NCBI GenBank assembly: GCA_947496465.1 | Contig: CANMCX010000002.1 | Coordinates: 558,001 to 622,000, forward strand | Source: Marinifilum_A sediminis | GTDB lineage: Bacteria; Bacteroidota; Bacteroidia; Bacteroidales; Marinifilaceae | Reading direction: 5' to 3' | DNA: 64,000 nt | Part shown: positions 35,987-44,600 of the stretch, piece after piece | Numbering within the stretch: position 1 is the stretch's first letter | Layout of the letters: every line of letters begins with the position of its first letter | Notes under the pieces: model-generated | What the model was told of the DNA's origin: nothing | Database searches by the model: none | The model's input: only the letters and a program-made list of their open reading frames with translations | Translations under genes and position numbers: made by a program

Positions 35987-37627
35987 TTATGGAGTCATTC
36001 CTGCATTATATTGACTTACAACAGCAGAGTTCCCGTTACCAAACTGAGTAACTGTTGAACCATGTCCAAATCCGTTCTGATAAACATCAACGTAATTGTT
36101 ACTTCCAACTTGTAAAGTAGCTGAGTAGTTGTATGCTCCTAATTGAGTAGTTAATGCAACATTGTTTTCACCATCAGCCTGAACTGACCAAGCAACATTA
36201 TTGTTACCTGATTGCTGAATTAAAGCATAACTATCATCTGAATCATATTGTCCAATTGCAGCTGCATTATCATCACCAATTTGAATAATACCAGCAAATG
36301 TGAATGCATTATCAAATTGCTCAATATAGGCGTCATTACCTTCACCAATTTGTGCAATACCTGCATAAGATCCAAAGTTATCTTCTTGATAAATTTCAGC
36401 ATCATTAAATTTACCGTCCTGACCAATATAAGCGTTAGTAAATGCACCATCAACTTGAGTTATTGTTGCATCATTCTTCTTACCATACTGCTCAACTTCT
36501 GCAGTGTTAAAATCACCACCTAATTGAGTTACCCAAGCATCGTTACCTTTACCTCTTTGGTATACGTCTGCTGTATTCCAGAATCCACCAATTTGATCAA
36601 TCTCAGCATAGTTATATTTTCCTCTTTGATTCACAAAAGCCCAATTTAATGCACCTTCAAGTTGATAAACAGAAGCAATATTCTCTTTACCTCTTTGTTT
36701 CACATCAATAAGGTTACCAAAACCACCTTCTTGAGTAGTAACAGCTAAATTACGCTTTCCTCTTTGTGCAATCATAGTTGTATTCAAATCACCAAAATAT
36801 TGAGTAGCATAAGCTTCGTTACCTTTACCCATTTGATTAACTGAAATACCATTCAACCATCCACCTAATTGGAAAGTAGAAGCGAAATTATACATTCCTT
36901 TTTGGCTAATAAGAGCTAGATTTGATTCTCCACCCCACTGATCTGCATAAGCACCATTCATATATCCGTACTGATCAATCTCTACAGAATTAAAAGCTCC
37001 TAGCCATTGATCAACAAATGCATAATTTGATTCACCCATTTGATCTACAAGTGCATAATTAGCAAAAGTACCTTCTTGAAGAATATTAGCGTAATTACCA
37101 ATACCATACTGGCTAACTACTGCCTCATCGTACATACCACCAAACTGAGTGATTTTTGCCATATTAAACATTCCATATTGGAATACATCCGCAATTTCAG
37201 CATAACTAAACCACTGGTCAATATCAGATGTATTAAAGAAACCTCTTTGAGTCACATATGCCTCATTATCTTCCCCAAAAAATTGAGTAATATAAGAAGA
37301 GTTCATTCCTAACTGATCAACTACCGCTAGATTATTCCAACCTAATTGAAGAGCTGTAGAGAAATTCGACATTACCTGAGTAGCAAAATATCCATTTCCT
37401 TCCCCAATTTGTTCTAATAAGGATACATTAAAGAAACCAAGCTGGTCAACTTCAGCTTCGTTCATATAACCATCCTGGTAAATGTCGTTAATATTAAATA
37501 CACCAACTTGCGTTACTAAAGAAGAGTTATCAACTCCCATTTGATTCACACTTGATTGGTTAACTTGAGCGAAAGAAACCGCTCCTGTAAGTAAAACTGT
37601 CAAAAAGACAAATAAAATCTTTTTCAT
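35987..37627 (-). CDS. Giant curlin-repeat protein 1 (CsgA-like)
   Basis: A 546-residue exported protein: signal peptide MKKILFVFLTVLLTGAVSFA, then about 46 curlin units of 11 or 12 residues (for example DVYQRGKGNDA and EVEQYGKKNDA). Its repeats are richer in Asp, Glu, Gly and Lys than those of protein 2 and alternate 11 and 12 residues from about unit 12. Both proteins end in a short Gly-rich tail. I chose the ATG at 37627, which places the signal peptide at the N-terminus; an upstream start at 37675 would add 16 residues in front of it. One or both proteins could be major subunit and nucleator, as CsgA and CsgB are, but they cannot be told apart here. Confidence 0.9.
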   Translation of the reverse strand: MKKILFVFLTVLLTGAVSFAQVNQSSVNQMGVDNSSLVTQVGVFNINDIYQDGYMNEAEVDQLGFFNVSLLEQIGEGNGYFATQVMSNFSTALQLGWNNLAVVDQLGMNSSYITQFFGEDNEAYVTQRGFFNTSDIDQWFSYAEIADVFQYGMFNMAKITQFGGMYDEAVVSQYGIGNYANILQEGTFANYALVDQMGESNYAFVDQWLGAFNSVEIDQYGYMNGAYADQWGGESNLALISQKGMYNFASTFQLGGWLNGISVNQMGKGNEAYATQYFGDLNTTMIAQRGKRNLAVTTQEGGFGNLIDVKQRGKENIASVYQLEGALNWAFVNQRGKYNYAEIDQIGGFWNTADVYQRGKGNDAWVTQLGGDFNTAEVEQYGKKNDATITQVDGAFTNAYIGQDGKFNDAEIYQEDNFGSYAGIAQIGEGNDAYIEQFDNAFTFAGIIQIGDDNAAAIGQYDSDDSYALIQQSGNNNVAWSVQADGENNVALTTQLGAYNYSATLQVGSNNYVDVYQNGFGHGSTVTQFGNGNSAVVSQYNAGMTP

Positions 37628-37641
37628 GGTTTGAATTTTTT

Positions 37642-37655
37642 GGTTTAAAGTGAAT
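37642..37655 (-). promoter_or_regulatory. Shared leader motif of curlin gene 1
   Basis: ATTCACTTTAAACC on the minus strand, 14 bases before the start codon, with AAAAAATTCAAACC between. Nearly the same as the leader of curlin gene 2. Confidence 0.55.
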
Positions 37656-37675
37656 AAATCAGGTTGCCCTGACAA

Positions 37676-37992
37676 TTTGTTTTTACTAATTTAGTGTACT
37701 GTGCAATTACGATTTGATGATTTATGTTTTGAATTCAATACCTAATTTAAAGAGATCATTCCGAAATAAAAGGTTAGATTACATTAAACTTTAATTTTAA
37801 CTGATGAATAAATTAAAGTTCTTGATCAAAATAAGCAAAGCTTATAAATGACTGACTAATATTTAATTATAATTAAACAAAAGGCTTGAAACTGCTTATT
37901 TGCTACTCTTACCACTCAAAATCCTCTATAAATTACAGGTATAAAAAAACAGGTCGAATTCGCATTCGACCTGTTCATATCTTGTTAATATT
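37676..37992. other. Intergenic region between csgG and curlin gene 1
   Basis: It holds the upstream region of curlin gene 1 (minus strand) and the csgG terminator at 37943-37975. I see no TAnnTTTG promoter and no sigma-54 type promoter. Confidence 0.5.
37943..37975 (-). terminator. Intrinsic terminator of csgEFG
   Basis: A perfect 12-bp stem (37948-37959 with 37964-37975) and a T run on the minus strand. Confidence 0.9.
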
Positions 37993-39447
37993 TTATTTAG
38001 TAGACGTAGAATCTTTCTTTGATTTTTTCCTTATCTTTTCTTTCCTGTTTTTCTTTTTCTTACTTCTATCCCATAGTTTATCGAAATAGAAATTTATTCC
38101 AATTTTCCCTTCCCAAAAGTAATCGTTAAAGTTTCCTTGTTTCAATCCATCAATTTCATCACTAAAAATATAATGATTGAGAATTGAGAAATTCAAACCA
38201 AAACGATCGTTCAATAAAAATTCAACTCCTGCACCATACAATGCTTGTGTATGTATCTTATTAGAAAGATCAATAGTATAGGATGATTTATCATGCTGTG
38301 AGAATAGACCAACTCCTCCTTCGAGATACGGAGTCCAATCTTTATAAGGTAACAATCTATATTTTGCTGTAAAATCCAAGGAATTATATGTACGTTGAAA
38401 GTGTTGTGTAGTTGCCAAATCTCCTCTACTCAAATTAAGAGAATATTGCATAAACGATTGCGAATCGTATAATAAGGATGCTCCTCCCATTACTTCCATC
38501 TCAGTATGACTGTAATCTCCCATATAAAGCCAAGCTCCGGTATTAAAACCTAAACCAAATTTACGACGGCGTTTAGTAATTAACTGATCGAAGAAATCGG
38601 ATTCCTGATTGTCTTCTTTTTCTTCAACGTAATTCGTTATAACATCCGTATTAACATCTTCTGGATTCTTAAGATCCCAGAGACCTTCGATAACACCTTC
38701 AATAATTAAAGACTCTACTGCCTTTTCTATAGCCTCCTTAACAGCCATTTCGGAAGGTTCATTATAGGTAAAACCAGTTTCAGCCTCTAATAATCTCTTA
38801 AATTTCACGTATCTAAAAATACTTGCATCCAATTTTTGAGAAAGAATCATTTTAGAAGTATAGACCGTTTTTAAAATACGCCCATTACTAGTTGAAATGG
38901 CTCTTAAATAAACAGTAACTCTGTCTTGTCTATACTGACCCGATCCACCAGCCGAAAAATACATTAAACCAGCACCACCAGTAATTACATTAGCATCGTA
39001 GCTAATAACTCCACCTTCCAGAACAATTCCCGCAAATAACAGCGGTGGAAGTAATTGTTGTTTACTATCCTGACCAGCATAATTTGCACGGCTCGATCTA
39101 ATAATTTTACGCTCATTTAAAAGATTAGACAACCCTTCACGTTCAATTGGTATGAACCAACCTGATTCTTCTATAGCCTTTAATAAAATAGACGTAGTTC
39201 CCTGAGTAACTGCAGTTGACCAGTTAGCACCAGTTTCTGAAGGTTTATATTGACCCGTTTGATCACGAAACTTATAAACAGCCGCAACAATTTTTTCCCG
39301 AGGCTCTGGTAATCCAACCAAATTTTTTCTAGCAGGGGTTTCAGCACCAATTTCAGCTCTTTGTTCTGTTATAGGCTGATTAAAATAAGGAACACAACCA
39401 CTGATTAATATAAGTAGTAAGAGGTATAGTGGTAAAATTTTATTCAT
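37993..39447 (-). CDS. csgG: Curli export pore CsgG with C-terminal barrel-like domain
   Basis: CsgG forms the outer-membrane pore through which curlin subunits leave the cell. The 484 residues start with a lipoprotein signal (lipobox Cys18). Residues about 50-255 match CsgG: EKIVAAVYKFRDQTGQYKP, TSILLKAIEESGWFIPIEREGL and SRANYAGQDSKQ, then AISTSNGRILKTVYTSK. From about residue 290 an added region of 190 residues has the alternating aromatic strands of a small outer-membrane barrel and ends in a basic tail (KKKKNRKEKIRKKSKKD). E. coli CsgG is only 277 residues. It is the last gene of csgE-csgF-csgG. Confidence 0.92.
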   Translation of the reverse strand: MNKILPLYLLLLILISGCVPYFNQPITEQRAEIGAETPARKNLVGLPEPREKIVAAVYKFRDQTGQYKPSETGANWSTAVTQGTTSILLKAIEESGWFIPIEREGLSNLLNERKIIRSSRANYAGQDSKQQLLPPLLFAGIVLEGGVISYDANVITGGAGLMYFSAGGSGQYRQDRVTVYLRAISTSNGRILKTVYTSKMILSQKLDASIFRYVKFKRLLEAETGFTYNEPSEMAVKEAIEKAVESLIIEGVIEGLWDLKNPEDVNTDVITNYVEEKEDNQESDFFDQLITKRRRKFGLGFNTGAWLYMGDYSHTEMEVMGGASLLYDSQSFMQYSLNLSRGDLATTQHFQRTYNSLDFTAKYRLLPYKDWTPYLEGGVGLFSQHDKSSYTIDLSNKIHTQALYGAGVEFLLNDRFGLNFSILNHYIFSDEIDGLKQGNFNDYFWEGKIGINFYFDKLWDRSKKKKNRKEKIRKKSKKDSTSTK

Positions 39448-39478
39448 GTAGAGAGGCTTAAATTAGTGATATGAGTAA

Positions 39479-39901
39479 TTAATAGCTTGGGATGACGACA
39501 TTTGTATAATTGCCATTTGTGATATCTTGAATATTGACAGTTACACCACTAGCATCTTCATAAATATCTACCTGATAACTACCCAAATTATAAGTTCCAG
39601 TTTCTAAATCGCCTCCTTCTCCGAAAATTTGATTTACCAACTGACTTGATAGTTGATTTAAAATTTGCCTGTTAAGATTGTCTTGAAAATCATCTAACGG
39701 ATCTGTTTGATACCCATCTTCGGCTGTTGGATCTTCAATTTTATTTTGTTGATTCGCTGAATTGATCAACCAATTGTAATTGTATATGTTACCTCCAAAA
39801 TTAGAATTAATAGGAGTATATACAAAGTCTTGAGCACATACACTAAAAGGCTTTAGCAGTGCAAAAAGACATATCATTAATATTATTTTATAAAAATTCA
39901 T
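39479..39901 (-). CDS. csgF: Curli assembly protein CsgF
   Basis: A 140-residue exported protein with a signal peptide (about 1-23) and the CsgF start of the mature chain, FVYTPINSNFGGNIYNYNWLINSANQQN. In CsgF this segment plugs into the CsgG pore and links it to the growing fibre. It starts 17 bases after csgE and is followed by csgG after 31 bases, so the three form one operon. Confidence 0.93.
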   Translation of the reverse strand: MNFYKIILMICLFALLKPFSVCAQDFVYTPINSNFGGNIYNYNWLINSANQQNKIEDPTAEDGYQTDPLDDFQDNLNRQILNQLSSQLVNQIFGEGGDLETGTYNLGSYQVDIYEDASGVTVNIQDITNGNYTNVVIPSY

Positions 39902-39918
39902 TCCTGTAATTTTAAAGA

Positions 39919-40431
39919 TTAAAATATACCTGTTCCCGATTGATCATCTCCATCAAGCTGGGATTTCATTTTTTCATAATTGTTTAAATATCTTAAAGTC
40001 ATTTGATTCGCATATTTTGACATTTGCTCAAGGATATCATAACGTGGTTGAATTTTCTGTTTAAAAACCTCATTATCATCCACAAAAATTGTAACCTGAT
40101 TTGCTAATCCAGGCAATACCATTTCCTTTATTTTAATTGTATAATTTTTTGCATTCTTTGGAGCAACCCATGATGAATAGAACATGTCATAAAAATCACG
40201 TCCCACCTTGGTTAAAGTTTCATCCATAACCATTCCATCAATTTCAATATTTAAATTTTCGTCGCCTGCTTTATTAACGTTATTCACAGTTTCATTTAAA
40301 GTTTTTTTAAGAATATTTAAAGTTCGTAATGAATCATTAACATTCTTTGAATTTTGCGCTTTTACAGACACAAAACTCATTAAAAACATAAGAAGTGTAA
40401 TTCCTCCGACTAAAAAATATTTTCTCTCCAT
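39919..40431 (-). CDS. csgE: Curli export adaptor CsgE
   Basis: A protein of 170 residues with a signal peptide (MERKYFLVGGITLLMFLMSF...KA) and the CsgE core: NIEIDGMVMDETLTKVGRDFYDMFYSSW, then YTIKIKEMVLPGLANQVTIFVDD. CsgE caps the periplasmic side of the CsgG pore and brings curlin subunits to it. The start at 40431 is chosen because it opens the signal peptide; a start nine codons earlier is possible but adds residues that disrupt it. It opens the csgEFG operon, 176 bases after the PorP/SprF gene. Confidence 0.93.
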   Translation of the reverse strand: MERKYFLVGGITLLMFLMSFVSVKAQNSKNVNDSLRTLNILKKTLNETVNNVNKAGDENLNIEIDGMVMDETLTKVGRDFYDMFYSSWVAPKNAKNYTIKIKEMVLPGLANQVTIFVDDNEVFKQKIQPRYDILEQMSKYANQMTLRYLNNYEKMKSQLDGDDQSGTGIF

Positions 40432-40607
40432 CACAAACACAATAAAATCAGCAATCAATACTATATAAATATATACTTTCTATTTATAAATTCATAAACT
40501 TTTACACCACAATACACTACTCTTAAGATATCTTAACTTTTATTAACCTGTTAAATAAAGTTAAACAGACAAATCTAATTCTTTGATGATTGTACTTTTT
40601 TTATCCA

Positions 40608-41627
40608 TTAAAACTTAGGACATCTAATAGCTCTTATCCTTCTTTTCTTTCTGAAGTAATGCGAACCAGAACAGGAAGTTTTTGATTTACCCAGCACAAA
40701 TGTGAGTGATATTTCATGTGCCCCAGAATTGGTTTTCACAAGTTTTGAAATCACATAATCATATGAATATCCTATTCTTAATCTCTCCGATTGATATCCC
40801 AGCAAAATAACTACAGCATCAAAATCAAAAGAAAGATTATGCCTGAACCAACCTCCTACTACCCAATTATTTCGCGCCAAATACAATCCATAATTAATTT
40901 GCTCAAAATCCTGTTGTCTTTGATACAGAATATTGGGAGATATGGTCATATCACTATTCATCAATCCTCTCGAATACCCAATAGGTATAGACGCTCCGGA
41001 ATGAATTGTATACTTCCTGGGTAATTTAGATGTATTATTCTCTGAATCGAAGGCCTCATCGGGCTCCGACATATGATCAGCTACAACCCCAAGATAATAA
41101 TTCTTGTAGTTAGCTATAAGACCAACTGAAAAATCTAAATAAGATTGAGATAAATTATCTGGCTGAATCTCTCTACCGGGATAAATAACTCCATACAAAG
41201 GATCAATCATATCCGAAAAAACAAGAGATTCCCAATCTAGTTTTCTTTGAACATAGCTTACTTTAAATCCAGTATTTACCGATAAATTTCTATTAATATT
41301 TAAAGAATAAGAGTAAATACCAGAAGCCATTGTAGTCTTTATTGCACCTTTTCCTTGATTATCCTGAACAATTAGCAAGCCCAAACCTCCACGAATAACA
41401 TCTACATACTGGTCGTACGATGCAGTGTAAGTAATAAAAGGTCTGTCATTTTGAGGCCATTGGTTGCGGTAAGATAATGTGGCTACCGAAGCAAATTCAG
41501 AACCCGCGAGTGCAGGGTTCAAATACAATCGGTTCGCGTAAAACTGTGAAAATTCAATATCCTGTGCTTGCACTATACCTGCAAACATCATTAAAACAAT
41601 TATATGAATGAGTCTCCATTTTATCAT
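40608..41627 (-). CDS. PorP/SprF family T9SS outer-membrane protein
   Basis: A 339-residue exported barrel protein of the PorP/SprF family. The family start is clear: QDIEFSQFYANRLYLNPALAGSE, then LSYRNQWPQ. In flavobacteria SprF sits next to SprB and is needed to attach that adhesin to the surface by the type IX system. Here the gene begins one base after the stop codon of the 1590-residue adhesin, so the pairing is the same. Confidence 0.9.
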   Translation of the reverse strand: MIKWRLIHIIVLMMFAGIVQAQDIEFSQFYANRLYLNPALAGSEFASVATLSYRNQWPQNDRPFITYTASYDQYVDVIRGGLGLLIVQDNQGKGAIKTTMASGIYSYSLNINRNLSVNTGFKVSYVQRKLDWESLVFSDMIDPLYGVIYPGREIQPDNLSQSYLDFSVGLIANYKNYYLGVVADHMSEPDEAFDSENNTSKLPRKYTIHSGASIPIGYSRGLMNSDMTISPNILYQRQQDFEQINYGLYLARNNWVVGGWFRHNLSFDFDAVVILLGYQSERLRIGYSYDYVISKLVKTNSGAHEISLTFVLGKSKTSCSGSHYFRKKRRIRAIRCPKF

Positions 41628-41628
41628 T

Positions 41629-44600
41629 TCATCGAATTAAAGAAACAGAACCATCTTGTTTAGCTTTTCCGTTAACAATTAGTGTCCAAACATAAACCCC
41701 TGTATTAGCCAATTTCCCTTTATAGGTGCCATCCCATCCTTCGCCAAGATCAGTAAATTCATATATTTGCTCTCCCCAACGATTGTAGATATACATTTCA
41801 ATGTTTTCACCGGCAATATCACCAGTAATTACAGGTCCAAAAGTATCATTCAATCCATCTCCATTTGGAGTAAAAGCATTAGGTACAAAAATTCTATATC
41901 TATCAACATATACCATTATTGAATCTGACCCCACGCAACCATTAAAATCTGTATATCCCAGAGTATACTTCCCCTCATCAGTGACCACATAAGTTGAAGA
42001 AGTAGCTCCATCCTGCCATAAATAAGTGCCTGGCAAAAATCTAAGATCAATTGAAGGAGATAAGATTTTACTTTCCGTATAAAATATTGTTGTATCTCTA
42101 CCTAAATCAAATTGAGGCACATCATAAACTATAAAATTTACTTCGGATTGATTTGAACAAGTTCCATTTGTCACTTCCGTATAAAGAATTAAATTATTCG
42201 TAATGGTGTGTGATTGTGGATTAAATACAGCTTGTTGCAATGAAACATCCTCAAACCAAGAAACAATAGAACTTGGATCAGATATTGCCCCATTGGAATT
42301 CGTCAAGTCATATTCGTTAACCTGTCCTGCCCCAGGCTCATCTTCGCAAAGTTCGATGAGTATATCATTTGCAACAGGTAGAGGATTTACATAGAAATTT
42401 AATCTCGCCGTATTTTCACACGAAAGACTATTGGTCACCATTGCATAGTAAGAGTTTTGATTACTAACCGTTACCGAATTTGGAGCCATAACTGATATTG
42501 TTAGCTGATCATCCTCGAACCATTGGATTGTAGCATTAGGATCATTACTAATTTGACTCTCATAATCAACTAAATTGATATTGCTTAAAGTAGACGACCC
42601 AAAGCTTTCCTCGCAAACATTTTCAGTAACCGTACTTGTTTCAGGTAATGCAGTTATGGAATAATCCAATTCAGCAAAATTCTCACATGTTCCATCCCAG
42701 ACTCTGGCATAAAAAATATCACCATTACGAACCTGAATATTTTGAGTGTTAATTAACGGATTGGTATAAGCTGCATCAGAATACCAAATTAAACTAGCAC
42801 CAACAGATGTTGTAATATTTGTTTCATAAACACTTAAGTCTTCCCCACTCACTACTCCTGAATTGAATGCATCTTCACACAAAACGACAGAATTATTTTG
42901 TGTAATTGGAAGTGAGCTTATCGTAAAATCGATCTGCCCTACATTACTCTCCACCCCAAAACTAACCCTTACAAAAAAACTATCACCATTACTTATAGCA
43001 ATATTAGTAAGTGTAGTTACTGGCAAACTAAGTGCGGCATCAAAAAACCACTCCTTAACCGTACCGGGATCATTGTTTACTGATGGTTCCAATTGACTTA
43101 AATCATATCCACTTACCGAACTACTACCCTGAACATCCTCGCAAAGCTGAATTTGTAGATCATTAGCCTCGGGAAGTTGACGGACATTAAAAGTGATACT
43201 TCCAGCATCCTGACAAAAAGTATCTCGAACATCAGCATAAAAAACATCATTATTTACAGCGTTAACATTATTAGGAGTTAAAACCAAATTGGTTAAAGCC
43301 ACATCGTTATACCATGTTATACTGACACCTGATGTATTTGATATTAAAGAATTATAATTGGTCAAATTTATACCAGTAGTTAATCCAGTACCAAAACTAT
43401 CTTCCCAAACATCTTGAATTATGTCTTGCGCTACAGGAAGAGATCTTACAATATAAGTCACAACTGCAACGTTGGTATTAGTTCCATCATTTACTGCTGC
43501 AAAGTATCGATTTCCATCTGTAGTGCTAACATTTATAGGATCAGCAATTGGGTTAGTTGGTAAACCATTAGGCTCTGTTGCCCAATCTAAAAACCAGGAA
43601 ACAGCATCCCCATTCCCTTCATTTATTTGATTTTCGAGTTGCGTTAGATCTACCAATGCAACTCCACTGCCTGCAACATCTTCACAAACTTCAGGGAAAA
43701 CATCACGAGCTACTGGAGTATTCACAACAGAAAATTGAATGGTAGCCACGTTACTGCAGGTTCCATTTGATACCAATACATAAAAAATATCACCATCAGT
43801 AACATCATGAGATGTGGGAATTGGAACTAAATTTGTCAGTCCTGCATCTAAATACCAATCAATCGTAACCGTTTGTCCTCCGACAATTACATTGTTGTAA
43901 AAAGTTAAATCCACAGCCAAAGCAATCATTGATCCAGCTACATCTTCAAACTCAGTAATTGTTTGATCGTTTGCAACTGGCAATGCCAGTACAGCATAAG
44001 TTACAATTGCGGTATTGGATTCTCCACCACTTTCAACCAAAACATGAAGTTGTTGACCGTTAGTTACCGTAACATTTGTTGGATCAGCAACAGAATTAGT
44101 TCGAGCGGCATCATTAAACCAACTTACCGTACTACTTGTTCCTCCGTTAATTGCTCCTTCCAGTAAAGTAAGATCAATTCCTGAAGCTGTTCCACTTCCT
44201 GGTGTATCTTCACATACATCAATATTTAAATCATTTGCAATTGGAGACGACCGAACAACAAACTGAACACTACCACGATTTATACAAGTTCCATTATCAA
44301 TAAAAGCATAAAAAATATCCTGATCGTTAACCGTTAAATTAGTTGGGTTGGTAACCAAAGTTGTAAAAGTTGGATCTTCATACCAAACAATAGGATTACC
44401 ACCTCCAACCATATTGTCATAGGATGTTAAATCTACACCTGATGCGGTACCACTACCAAAACTATCTTCCCATAACTGAATTGAAATATCATTTCCTTCA
44501 GGTAAAGTTTCTACGGTATAACTCACTATAGCCACACTTGATCCAGTTCCAGTTACAACTTCTGCATAAAAAATTTCTCCGTTAGTTACAGTTCTGTTAT

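Noticed and set aside
36220..36523. Short frames on both strands within the curlin genes
   Set aside because: They are shadows of the repeated codons in the real curlin frame.
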